Assembly (NCBI RefSeq): GCF_963675165.1
Contig: NC_087386.1
Span: 5,777,566-5,841,565 of the forward strand
Source: Halichondria panicea
Taxonomy: Eukaryota > Porifera > Demospongiae > Suberitida > Halichondriidae
Reading direction: 5' to 3'
DNA length: 64,000 nt
This document shows, piece by piece, positions 1-11,042 of this stretch (within the stretch, counting starts at the first letter, position 1; every line of letters starts with the position of its first letter). Under the pieces are notes generated by a model. It did not search any database. It saw only the letters and a list, made by a program, of their open reading frames with translations, and had not been told where the DNA came from. The position numbers and the translations under genes are program-made.

Positions 1-122
1 AATATTACGAAACATATTCTTAGGGACTAAATTACGGGTACTAAGGTTTTACGTTTGTAGTACGATTACCCATATTCTGAAGGTACCAGGCAGTATTTTA
101 ATGCGGCCTGGAATCGAGGCTA
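1..122. mobile_element. Right part of a non-autonomous TAGCCTC-family element
   Basis: The segment matches the right part of the complete copies at 28783-29298 and 51467-51998 and ends in the inverted terminus GGCCTGGAATCGAGGCTA. It lies in the intron before the first ANK exon and its left end is outside the window. It has no coding capacity. Confidence 0.6.
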
Positions 123-731
123 CTATACACACATCTCAGAGGCCACTAGCCACAAAGCCTCCTCATGTTCTGTTGACCTGGTCCATTAGACACCAGAGCT
201 AGTCATGTTTGTGTAGAGAGCGCTGGTAGTTGGTGTACCGAGGTACAACGCGCATCTCGTGATCTATCCAATCTTTTTTACATTGGTTTTCAATGCAATG
301 TGTTCCCCACAATAACTCTGTTATTTTGTGACTAAGGCTCTAGGGTAGTATAGTTTAGACCTAGATCTAACTGTTTCCGTTGCTGAACCCCAGTGAACCC
401 TATTCAGTTAGGAGATATGCTTGCTACAAATGTTGAGAGCACTGCACCTTTCATATACATCTGGACGAGTTCTAACCAGGACCTCAGCTGGAGAAACACT
501 ATAGCTAGCCATAGAGACCTTGAGCAATGTACAGAGCCAGCTAAATTGTCAGTTACAAGTGTTGTACAAGCCTAGAGTTTGTCGTAGCAAGGTCACGATA
601 AACTGCCAGCTAAGCAAACGTCATCAATTAAAAAAGTGTCCTCTGCCCTGACATTAGTGTAGATAGTCATGTGATATTGTATGAGTGATATTGTGTAATG
701 AGTGGATCTGTACTATCTTGACTCTGTACAG

Positions 732-3700
732 ACTGGAGCCACTGCATTGTGGGTAGCTGCTCAGAATGGTCATGTGAGGGCAGTGGAATTGTTGATTGCT
801 GCCAAAGCTAGAGTTGACATTCAAAATAAGGTGAGATTTACTAGAGTAGTGGATTGAGTAGTGGATTAGCTGGTCCAGTTGCCGGTTAGTGTAAAGCTGG
901 AATGCGGAATAGAACGGAATATGGAATGACTAAAAAGAGAGCTGCTGATGGTGCTCTGTATTTTTTTAGTGTAGTATGACTTAAATACTCCTTTTATAGA
1001 CACAAAGCTAATTTTAGAAGACTATTATGTAAAAAAAGTAGACTGAGTATAATTATAGTAGCAACATTGAACATTACAAATACACATAATTATACGTGTC
1101 TATAGACTTAGCGAAGTAATTATGTTGTGCCCAAAGTAAGGTGGAGTGTGAAGTCTATAGCTATACAGGACACTCCAAAGCTATACCTTTCTTCTATCTG
1201 CATGCCTACAAAGTTTTTGGCCCTTGGTGAAACTTTAAACGATTTGTGCGTGTTGAAGAGACACACTGACCAAGCATTTTGCCATTGATTTCCACACACA
1301 TTGGGTTGTGGAGTCAGCAAATTCCACATTTATACTCTCAACAATGAAACTGTTATCTCAATATCTACCACTGTGCAACAGTGTGTGTAAGTTGTTGATC
1401 CTCTTTCCAATAACAGGTGTCATGTGATGATTAGAGCCAACTACATGTTCCGTTCCATATCTGCTTTCCAGCTTTTACACTAACCCTCCAGTTGCTGTTA
1501 TACATAATTATAATTATGGTTTATGGGTCTATATAACACAGGACAACCAGACAACTCTGTATGCATGTAGCCAGTAACAACAGCATCGTGATCTCTCTTT
1601 TAATTGCATTCCAATCTTTTTTACATTGGTTTTCAATGTAGTGTGTTCCCTACAATAACTCTATTATTCTGTGACTAAGGCTCAAGGGTAATATAGTTTA
1701 GACATAGATCTAACTGTTTCCGTCGCTGAACCCCAGTGAACCCTATTCAGTTAGGAGATATGCTTGCTACAAATGTTGAGAGCACTGCACCTTTCATATA
1801 CATCTGGACGAGTTCTAACCAGGACCTCAGCTGGAGAAACACTATAGCTAGCCATAGAGACCTTGAGCAACGTACAGAGCTAGCTAAACAGCTAGTTACA
1901 AGGCCTATAGAGTTTGTTGTGACAAGGTCGCGGTTAAGGTTACAGTATACTAATTGCTCATGAATGATTCATAAGATATTTATTTCTCATCACAACGTTA
2001 TTTTTGTAACTTGCAACGATTATCAATGGAAAGAGAACATGGAACAATGCTAGCTACAATAATAACTCAGAGTTTATATGTCTTGTTATCCAATGAAGTG
2101 GTCTGAGGTCAGCTGGAAAAACTGAGTATTTAGTTGCAAAATTTTGTTGACTGCATAGCTTCTAGGTTGTCTTTCTGACCAGTATTCGATCCCTGAAGAC
2201 TTACTGGAGGGCGACTCAAAGAGATCTTGTTCATAGAGACCTTACAGCAAAAAATATATCCTTGTTACTACTCTACAGTCGCCATATTAGCCTACAAAAA
2301 CAGCTAGAAAAATGGCCGTAACTTAGTTGTAACTTACTCTCTTGGGAAAAACTCTTCGAGTCACCCTGCCCCTTTATTCGTATAATAAGAAACAGCAGAG
2401 TATACGGTAAGGTGGGGTTTTCTGGTGCCTAGAATTAACGCAGAGTAACCATTGCCAGATGAGAGCCATTTTACTAGCTGAACTACATTGAACACCCACG
2501 CAGATTTGAGCGTGGGTGGAACAGTATACCGTAACCTTAACTACCAGCTAAACAAACGTCATCACAAATGAAGATTCAGTGTCGTACCTCCTCTGCCCTG
2601 ACATTAGTGTAGATAGTCATGTGATATTGTATGAGTGATATTGTGTAATGAGTGGATCTGTACTTGTACAGGATGGAGGCACAGCATTGTACATGGCCAG
2701 TATGGAGGGTCATTGTGGAGTTGTTAGAATGTTGTTGGAGGCCAAGGCTGACGTTCACGTCAAGACTAATGTGAGTCACGCTGCATGCATGGTGGTCTTT
2801 GTGTACTCTGCTGATTCCATGGTTGAGTGTGTGTATTGTCACCTCTGTGTTAGCCTCATTCCCAGACCGATTTTTTTAGAAGGGGGAAAAAGCCTTGTCT
2901 CCATTGCTTGGGTGTTAGTGCGCATGGTAATCGTGCACTAATGTAAAACTTTTGCAAACTAGTCCGTTTACTAGGAATATGTTCCGTAATACGTACTTCC
3001 ATACTGAAGCTATGGCTTATGCCCTCTATTGCGTTGGCCAAGAAAGCTGGTACACTTAGTCTGAAGTCTGAGGTCAGTAGTCTCTAGTTCTACGATGGTC
3101 GTATAGTTGTCTTCTCAAGCAGCAGTTAGAAGTACCATAGGAAGCATGCACAAAGACTTGCTTTAGCCAGTCCTTCCAAGCTCAGACATTCCGACCATAC
3201 GACTGTCGTGAAGTAGACGAGAGGCTCTTCTGGCTTCAGACTAGTGTGCAAGCCTTCTTGATCAACACAATAGAAGCACAGCAGGGTAGATAGGGGGAAA
3301 AGAAGGGGATTACCCATATTTACAGCAAAACTAAGTGCATGCGCACTCTCAGTAGACACCAGGCCGCATTTTCCTCCCTTCCATTCCATACAAAAGAATC
3401 GGCCTGGGAACGAGGCTACCTCTGTGTATGAGTGGACTGAGTACGTAGTGGAGAGTGTACAATTAGCTGGTCCAGTTGCTGTGATATACATAATTATATG
3501 GTTTATGGTCTATAACAGGACAACCAGACAGCTCTGTATGTAGCCAGTTACCAGGGACATGATGAGATAGTGAGGGTCCTCTTAGCAGCCAAGGCTACAG
3601 TCAACACTCAGGAGAAGGTTGGTTTTGTTGTACAAACACATTTCCCACAACATGCTGTTTACATTGTTTTCCTCCTATGTACAGTCGAGACCGACCCCTC

Positions 3701-5930
3701 TTCACGTAGCCCGTTTCAATGGTCACTATAAATGTATGGAGCTCCTAATCGATGCTGGGGCCAATGTTGATATACCCGAAGAGGTGAGTGTAAGTAGCGC
3801 TGTACACACATCTCAGAGGCCACTAGCCACAGAGCCTCCCCATGCTCTGTTGACCTGGTCCATTAGACACCAAAGCTAGTCATGTTTGTGTAGAGAGCAC
3901 TGGTAGTTGGTGTACCGAGGTACGACACGCATCTCGTGATCTCTCTTTTAATTGCATTCCAAAAATTTTGCACAATTAATAACTTTGACTAAGGCTCAAG
4001 GGTAGTATAGTTTAGACCTAGATCTAACTGTTTCCGTCACTGAACCCGTTCCATTAAAGATAAGGACTTCATGACAGCTTGCGCATGGATTATAAAATTT
4101 CTCAGTGAAAATAATACAAATTGTTATTGAAAGTCATACACAGAGCTATATATAGCTAGCTAGCTAGAGACAGAGCTATAGGCTTGTTGTACAGCTATTT
4201 TCTTTCAGTAGCAGTAGTATAGTAGACTTTCATTGAAGTTAGTATTAGATGGGCGTGGCCTGTCCATATAGGCTATTGTCAGCCCTCACTGCTTTCAGAC
4301 GATTATCATCCACACTGTTGCTGGTTATGAGTATTTTGTTAAGGTTACGGTATACTAATTGCTCATGAATAATTCATAAGATATTTATTTTCTTTATTTC
4401 TCATCACTACATTATTTTTGTAACTAGCAATGATTATCAATGAAAAGAGAACATGAAACAATGCTAGCTATTATTGTAGCTAAAAGTATCTATGTCTTAT
4501 AATCCAATGAAGTGGTCTGAGGTCAGCTGGAAAAAACTGAAAATTTTAGCGTCAAGTTTTATTGACTGCATAGCTTCCAGATTGTCTTTCTGACCAGTAT
4601 TCGATGCCTAAAGACTTACTGGAGGGCGACTTGAAGAGATCTTGTTTATAGAGACCTTACAGCAAAAAATATATCCTTGTTACTACTCTACAGTTGCTAT
4701 ATTAGCCTACAAAAACAGCTAGAAATGGCCGTAACTTTGTTTCAACTTACTCTCTTGGGAAAAACTCTTCGAGTCGCCCTGCCCCTTTATTCGTATAATA
4801 AGAAACAGCAGACTATACGGTAAGGAGGGGTTTCCTGATGCTTAGAATTGACGCCAAGTGACCATTGCCAGATGAGAGCCATTTTACTAGTGTACTGCAT
4901 TGAACACCCACGCAAATTTGAGCGTGGGTGGAACAGTATACCGTACCCTTAACATAGCAGGCTAAGGGTAGCTATCAGAATGCTATCAGATGGCAACCTT
5001 CTATCGAACTATCTATACTGTATAGCGCGAACTATTCGAGGAGCTTAATTTTTGCGGATTTCGTGGTTTAGCAATCCTATACGAAAATTAAGTCCACGAA
5101 AATTGTTCTTTAATTAGAATTATCTGCATGCTATAACGTGCAAAGATTAAAAGACGTGTCTTCCTGTAAAGCAGTCATTCCACGAACATTGTGCAACGAA
5201 ATGGTTTTAGAGGCCATTCCACGATATATACGTAAGTGCCTCGAAAATTTTGCGCTACACGGTATATGACATCATTGTTTTACTGAGCATACACGTTGTT
5301 ATCCTGTGTTAGCCGGTATCTAGCTCTCAGAGGAAGTGCGGCCTGGGATCGAGGCTAGTGTATCCCCTGACATTAGTGTAGATAGTCATGTGATATTGTA
5401 TAATGAGTGGGTCTGTGATGAGTGACGGTTCACCTGCTCACACTATATTGACTCTGTACAGACTAGTGGATACACTGAGTTGATGGTAGCTGCTTATAAT
5501 GGTGATGTGAGGGCAGTGGAATTATTAATTGCTGCAAAGGCTAGAGTTGACATTCAAAAGGTGGTGAGATTTACTGCTTAAGCTTGTCTGCTTTAAATGA
5601 TTTTGTTATTGTACAGGATGGTTGGACGGCATTGCACATAGCCAGTCAGAAGGGTCACTGTGGAATTGTTAGAATGTTGTTGGAGGCCAAGGCTAACGTC
5701 AACATCAAGACTAATGTGAGTCACGCTGCATGATTGTATAATTATGATAATGGTAGCAACTGTTCATCACCATGGCAACAGTATGTCCACTGTTTATGTG
5801 TAATTGTGTTAAAATTCCTTATTTCCCTTCATCACTAACTGCTCACATATCCACTATACAGGGCGGACGTACTGCCTATGATCTGGCTAGTGGGAATGGA
5901 CACACTCAAGTGTGTGAACTACTACACTGA
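732..5930 (+). CDS. Ankyrin-repeat gene, 3' part (N-terminal effector outside window)
   Basis: Seven spliced exons are visible: 732-830, 2672-2770, 3519-3617, 3685-3783, 5462-5563, 5617-5715 and the terminal 5862-5930, which ends in TGA. Each follows a CAG acceptor, is followed by a GTGAG or GTTGG donor, keeps phase 0 and encodes one ankyrin repeat of 33 (once 34) residues with the TALxxA..GH signature. The last exon encodes a capping half repeat (GRTAYDLAS...CELLH). Repeat order and introns match the three complete ANK genes downstream, so the missing 5' end probably encodes a kinase, CARD-TIR or another effector; which one cannot be told. The exon at 5462 is one codon longer and has GD instead of GH. 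Introns hold MITEs and a relic exon at 1552. Ankyrin stacks bind proteins; the partner is unknown. Confidence 0.8.
1552..1583 (+). pseudogene. Truncated relic of a D-type ANK exon
   Basis: After a good acceptor the first ~32 nt match the DNQTALY.. ankyrin exon, then the sequence jumps into intron sequence normally found after the E-type exon, giving an immediate stop. The same junction occurs at 16566, 30674 and 53058, so the deletion predates the block duplications. It removed the rest of a D exon and the following E exon. Confidence 0.65.
1938..2536. mobile_element. TTAA-flanked MITE, copy a
   Basis: Inverted termini GGTTACAGTATAC and GTATACCGTAACC are flanked on both sides by TTAA (1934-1937 and 2537-2540). 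The element is ~600 bp, lacks a coding frame and contains a short hairpin (CACCCACGC..GCGTGGGTG) near its right end. At ~597-612 a related intron lacks the element. The TTAA duplication suggests a piggyBac-type or other TTAA-targeting transposase. Confidence 0.75.
2851..3418. mobile_element. TAGCCTC MITE (long form), copy a
   Basis: Inverted ends TAGCCTCATTCCCAG and CTGGGAACGAGGCTA are flanked by a perfect 9-bp direct repeat CCTCTGTGT (2842-2850, 3419-3427). It sits in the intron between a C-type and a D-type ANK exon. A 9-bp duplication is typical of Mutator-like elements. Open frames inside it are fortuitous. Confidence 0.7.
4343..4948. mobile_element. TTAA-flanked MITE, copy b (unique location)
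   Basis: Termini GGTTACGGTATAC and GTATACCGTACCC are flanked by TTAA at 4339-4342 and 4949-4952. It has the same family interior as the copies at 1938, 16978, 31080 and 53464, but lies in a different intron. The paralogous intron at 33509-33512 carries one uninterrupted TTAA, so this is a clear filled/empty pair. Confidence 0.82.
5014..5266. mobile_element. Short palindromic MITE (GTATAGCGCGAA family)
   Basis: Inverted ends of the type TACTGTATAGCGCGAA and TTTTGCGCTACACGGTA bound a ~250-bp AT-rich non-coding segment. A second copy is at 33579-33810. The TA-rich edges suggest a Tc1/mariner-type MITE; the exact target duplication is not certain. Confidence 0.5.
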
Positions 5931-6206
5931 CTCTGTACCTTATTAACTGTACTGTTACCATGGCAGCTAGCCTCTGATAGATACGTAGATTGCTTTATAT
6001 ACACTACATCATTTTGTCTTATAATTTTTGTGTCTACTGTTTCTGAACCATTGCCATGCATTTCACCATATAGTTACATTCTCTTTTATCATGTAAAAAC
6101 TTTAAAATTGATGGGCAAAATAATTATTAATATAATATAACAAATATAATCTTTGATCATGTAAATTAATGGTAAGTAGATTGTTCAATTAAAAAGTTGT
6201 TGATAG

Positions 6207-6316
6207 TCACATAATTATATTTTGAGGTAGGTTGCCATCACAATCTGCAATGTATGTTCTTGCTTTGGCCACTTGCAGTAGATAAGAGATGACAGCATGA
6301 TGATCACATGACACAG
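6207..6316 (-). pseudogene. Isolated ACBD6-like last ankyrin exon (relic)
   Basis: On the - strand, after acceptor CTACAG, the frame encodes VSCDHHAVISYLLQVAKAR followed by IADCDGNLPQ, matching the last ankyrin repeat of ACBD6-type acyl-CoA-binding proteins (DGCLPEEV in the family). It then runs into a new tail and stop. No other ACBD6 exon is present in this block; it lies directly 3' of COLGALT exon 9. Confidence 0.6.
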
Positions 6317-6751
6317 CTGTAGAGGAAATACAATCAATCAATCAATCGCGAAAATCAAGGAATTCAAAAATATTATTATCAAGGAATATTATTACCACTA
6401 ATTCATCAACCAGCTCAACTTCTATAGCGCTAGCTACATTAGACAGGTTTCACACAGTTACAAGTGCCCACAATGCAACAGGTAGCAATACTTTCTGTAC
6501 ACATCAACAAGTGTTCACTAACGCCCACTCACCTGCTGCCATATCGTGTGGTGACTAAGGAAACAGCCGACCTCTCCAAAGGTCATAGGTCGTTCTCCCC
6601 AAGGGTCCTTCCAGCCAGGTAAGTACTTGATGCCCAGACTGTCCAGGTAGCTCTGATTTAACTGTCTGTAGTGGCCAGGGATAAAATAAACAAAAGAGGT
6701 TCTTTTAAATATGAGTTCCCCACCACATCCTTGCGTATCAATTAGTGTGTA

Positions 6752-6885
6752 TTGTCTCCTCCCCCATCCCTCTGTGTTGTACAGCCAGTTATGTCTCCCC
6801 TCACACACAGTGAACCTATACTCTACACCATGCAGTACATCTCAAGACTACCCTCTCTCAATGACAATTTGGGGTTGGACGTGAT
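6752..6885 (+). repeat. Inverted, diverged copy of COLGALT intron end plus exon 7
   Basis: On the + strand this stretch reads as a pyrimidine tract ending CACACACAG, then a sequence encoding QYISRLPSLNDNLGLDV, clearly homologous to the - strand exon 7 at 7135-7211 (QYISRPSPVKNNLGLDA). The donor is lost (ATAAG instead of GTAAG). It sits downstream of exon 8, so exon 8 lies between two complementary sequences. The same arrangement recurs at 21499-21633. Confidence 0.7.
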
Positions 6886-7194
6886 AAGCCACTATCTAAA
6901 ACCTTACTCCATACGATGTATAATTATTAATTTTCTCTCACCTTCCATCGACAGCATCAAAGAGGGTGTAGTTGAAGTTGAGCTCGTCCAGGCTTAAAAT
7001 CATCCGGTTCCTTCTTTCTGGCCTCCGTACTAGCCCAATCATGAACACCTACCAAATATTGTTTGGAAATTATCAGTGAACTTTTATGATTTCCGTACAC
7101 ATACAACATAACTGTAATAGTAGAGACAGCTTACCGCGTCCAACCCCAAGTTGTTCTTGACAGGGGATGGTCTGGAGATGTACTGACTGTACAG

Positions 7195-10100
7195 TATAGG
7201 GGGGTGGTCCACTGTGTGGGGGGGAGACAACACACACACTAATGCAGTATAGGGGGGTGGTCCACTGTGTGGGGGGAGACAATACACACACTAATGCAGT
7301 ATAGGGGGGTGGTCCACCGTGTGGGGGGAGACAACACGCACACTAATGCAGTATAGGGGGTGGTCCACTGTGTGGGGAGGAGACAACACACACACACTAG
7401 TGCAGTATAGGGGGGTGGTCCACTGTGTGGGGGGAGACAACACGCACACTAATGCAGTATAGGGGGTGGTCCACTGTGTGGGGAGGAGACAACACACACA
7501 CACTAGTGCAGTATAGGGGGTGGTCCACTGTGTGGGGGGAGACAATACACACACTAATGCAGTATAGGGGGGTGGTCCACTGTGTGGGGGGAGACAACAC
7601 ACACACTAATGCAGTATAGGGGGGTGGTCCACTGTGTGGGGGGAGACAACACGCACACTAATGCAGTATAGGGGGGTGGTCCACTGTGTGGGGGGAGACA
7701 ACACGCACACTAATGCAGTATAGGGGGGTGGTCCACTGTGTGGGGGGAGACAACACGCACACTAATGCAGTATAGGGGGGTGGTCCACTGTGTGGGGGGA
7801 GACAACACGCACACTAATGCAGTATAGGGGGGTGGTCCACTGTGTGGGGGGAGACAACACGCACACTAATGCAGTATAGGGGGGTGGTCCACTGTGTGGG
7901 GGGAGACAACACGCACACTAATGCAGTATAGGGGGGTGGTCCACTGTGTGGGGGGAGACAACACGCAAACTAATGCAGTATAGGGGGGTGGTCCACTGTG
8001 TGGGGGGAGACAACACGCACACTAATGCAGTATAGGGGGGTGTTCCACTGTGTGGGGGGAGACAACACGCACACTAATGCAGAATAGGGGGGTGGTCCAC
8101 TGTGTGGGGGGAGACAACACGCACACTAATGCAGTATAGGGGGTGGTCCACTGTGTGGGGGGAGACAACACGCACACTAATGCAGTATAGGGGGGTGGTC
8201 CACTGTGTGGGGGGAGACAACACGCACACTAATGCAGTATAGGGGGGTGGTCCTCTGTGTGGGGGGAGACAACACGCACACTAATGCAGTATAGGGGGGT
8301 GGTCCACTGTGTGGGGGGAGACAACACGCACACTAATGCAGTATAGGGGGGTGGTCCACTGTGTGGGGGGAGACAACACGCACACTAATGCAGTATAGGG
8401 GGGTGGTCCTCTGTGTGGGGGGAGACAACACGCACACTAATGCAGTATAGGGGGGTGGTCCACTGTGTGGGGGGAGACAACACGCACACTAATGCAGTAT
8501 AGGGGGGTGGTCCACTGTGTGGGGGGAGACAACACACACTAATGCAGTACAGGGAGGTGGTCCACTGTGTGGGGGGAGACAACACGCACACTAATGCAGT
8601 ATAGGGGGTGGTCCACTGTGTGGGGGGAGACAACACGCACACTAATGCAGTATAGGGGGGTGGTCCACTGTGTGGGGGGAGACAACACACACTAATGCAG
8701 TACAGGGAGGTGGTCCACTGTGTGGGGGGAGACAACACGCACACTAATGCAGTATAGGGGGGTGGTCCTCTGTGTGGGGGGAGACAACACACACACTAAT
8801 GCAGTATAGGGGGGTGTTCCACTGTGTGGGGGGAGACAACACGCACACTAATGCAGTATAGGGGGGTGGTCCACTGTGTGGGGGGAGACAACACGCACAC
8901 TAATGCAGTATAGGGGGGGTGGTCCACTGTGTGGGGGGAGACAACACACACACTAATGCACTATAGGGGGGTGGTCCACTGTGTGGGGGGAGACAACACA
9001 CAGCAGTATAGGGGGGTGGTCCACTGTGTGGGGGGAGACAACACGCACACTAATGCAGTATAGGAGGGTGGTCCACTGTGTGGGGGGAGACAATACACAC
9101 ACTAGTGCAGTATAGGGGGGTGGTCCACTGTGTGGGGGGAGACAACACACACACTAATGCAGTATAGGGGGTGGTCCACTGTGTGGGGGGAGACAACACA
9201 CACTAATGCAGTACAGGGAGGTGGTCCACTGTGTGGGGGGAGACAACACGCACACTAATGCAGTATAGGGGGTGGTCCACTGTGTGGGGGGAGACAACAC
9301 ACACTAATGCAGTACAGGGAGGTGGTCCACTGTGTGGGGGGAGACAACACGCACACTAATGCAGTATAGGGGGGGTGGTCCACTGTGTGGGGGGAGACAA
9401 CACACACTAATGCAGTACAGGGAGGTGGTCCACTGTGTGGGGGGAGACAACACGCACACTAATGCAGTATAGGGGGGTGGTCCACCGTGTGGGGGGAGAC
9501 AACACACACACTAATGCAGTATAGGGGGGTGGTCCTCTGTGTGGGGGGAGACAACACGCACACTAGTGCAGTATAGGGGGGTGGTCCTCTGTGTGGGGGG
9601 AGACAACACGCACACTAATGCAGTATAGGGGGGTGTTCCACTGTGTGGGGGGAGACAACACGCACACTAATGCAGTATAGGGGGGTGGTCCACTGTGTGG
9701 GGGGGAGACAACACACACACACTAGTGCAGTATAGGGGGGTGGTCCACTGTGTGGGGGGAGACAACACGCACACTAATGCAGTATAGGGGGGTGGTCCAC
9801 TGTGTGGGGGGAGACAACACGCACACTAATGCAGTATAGGGGGGTGGTCCACTGTGTGGGGGGGAGACAACACGCACACTAATGCAGTATAGGGGGGTGG
9901 TCCACCGTGTGGGGGGAGACAACACGCACACTAATGCAGTACAGGGGGGTGGTCCACTGTGTGGGGGAGACAACACGCACACTAATGCAGTACAGGGGGG
10001 TGGTCCACTGTGTGGGGGAGACAACACGCACACTAATGCAGTATAGGAGGGTGGTCCACTGTGTGGGGGAGACAACACACACACTAATGCAGTATAGGGG

Positions 10101-10244
10101 GGTGGTCCACTGTGTGGGGGGGAGACAACACGCACACTAATGCAGTATAGGGGGGTGGTCCACTGTGTGGGGGGAGACAACACACACACTAATGCAGTAC
10201 AGGGGGTGGTCCACTGTGTGGGGGGAGACAATACACACACTAAT
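7195..10244. repeat. Minisatellite, ~52-bp unit, ~58 copies, in COLGALT copy 1 intron
   Basis: The + strand unit is GTATAGGGGGGTGGTCCACT followed by GTGTGGGGGGAGACAAC, a short CA run and CTAATGCA. Units vary by a few bases. On the - strand (gene sense) each unit reads as a pyrimidine tract, CACACAG, then TGGACCACCCCCCTATAC, which is the start of COLGALT exon 7. G6 runs recur two per unit, giving G-quadruplex potential. Open frames on both strands follow from the low-complexity unit and are not protein genes. Confidence 0.92.
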
Positions 10245-11042
10245 GGATACACAGTCAAGGATGTTGTGGGAACATTATTAAAAGAGCCCCTCTCTGTTAT
10301 GAATTATACCAGCCCACACATATTGTTCACAGCAACAATGGACGTACTGAGATGGCTACTGGCTATACTAACAAAGAGCAGATGACACCGCAGCCTTAAG
10401 GGGGAAGGGCTTACCAAGATTCTCCAACTTAAAGTTGAGGAAGTCCTGAGCAGTGTGGTCCAGGCTCTCATAGTCCTCTGGTTTGACCATGAACCCCAAC
10501 ACCTCGGTGTTCAGAATGTGCATAGGCAGATCTACAGTGGAGGGAAGGAGTTAATATCGTATTTTGAGCTAAATCGACAGGAAAATAGGACTCTCCAACA
10601 CAGTATCTGCCATTTTTGCCGAGTATGCCAAGTGTGTGACCTCATCCATGGGTCCAGTGAACCCGTCCAGTGCCGGCCAGTGTTGGAGCCTTTCTGACCC
10701 CGCCCACCTTAGGTCAACGAGGAGGCCGGAGTGAACCACAGGGACTGGGATACAGCCCACCTGCGTCCCTCAGAGGATAGAGATATAGTCAGGGGTACGT
10801 TTGTAGTAGCCCTGAGGGGAACGAAGAAATCTTTGGTAAAGTTGTACAGACACAGGCCACTTGACAGCATTGGTACATTACTCAGCCTGAATCACAACTT
10901 GTACCAGTGTGTACAGGTAATAATACTTGTACTCCAGTAGATCTAGACCTTCTTAGCTCAACTCACCCGGCTGTCTATTCCACACCAGAAGTTGGAGTAA
11001 GCAGCATCCTTGCCCGACTTTAGCATCGGAGCCACTATTTCC

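Noticed and set aside
1736-1963. Repeated 60-79-residue frame beginning MNPIQLGDMLATNVES
   Set aside because: It recurs at 393, 1736, 16764, 30868 and 53276 only because the intron segment is duplicated. Its C-terminus differs among copies with intron indels and runs into the TTAA MITE, and there is no supporting acceptor or donor.
2856-3491. Minus-strand frames MANAIEGISHSFSMEV and the 121-residue frame next to it
   Set aside because: Both lie within the TAGCCTC MITE, are disrupted in the other copies and have no recognisable domain.
7195-10244. CRISPR-like regular repeat
   Set aside because: Units are contiguous with no unique spacers, the context is a eukaryotic intron, and the unit is a splice-acceptor minisatellite.
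7291-10258. Long Pro/Cys-rich open frames (SPPTQWTTPLYC repeats) on both strands
   Set aside because: They are translations of the ~52-bp minisatellite, change frame with every unit, have no start or splice context, and appear in all copies of the array regardless of gene context.
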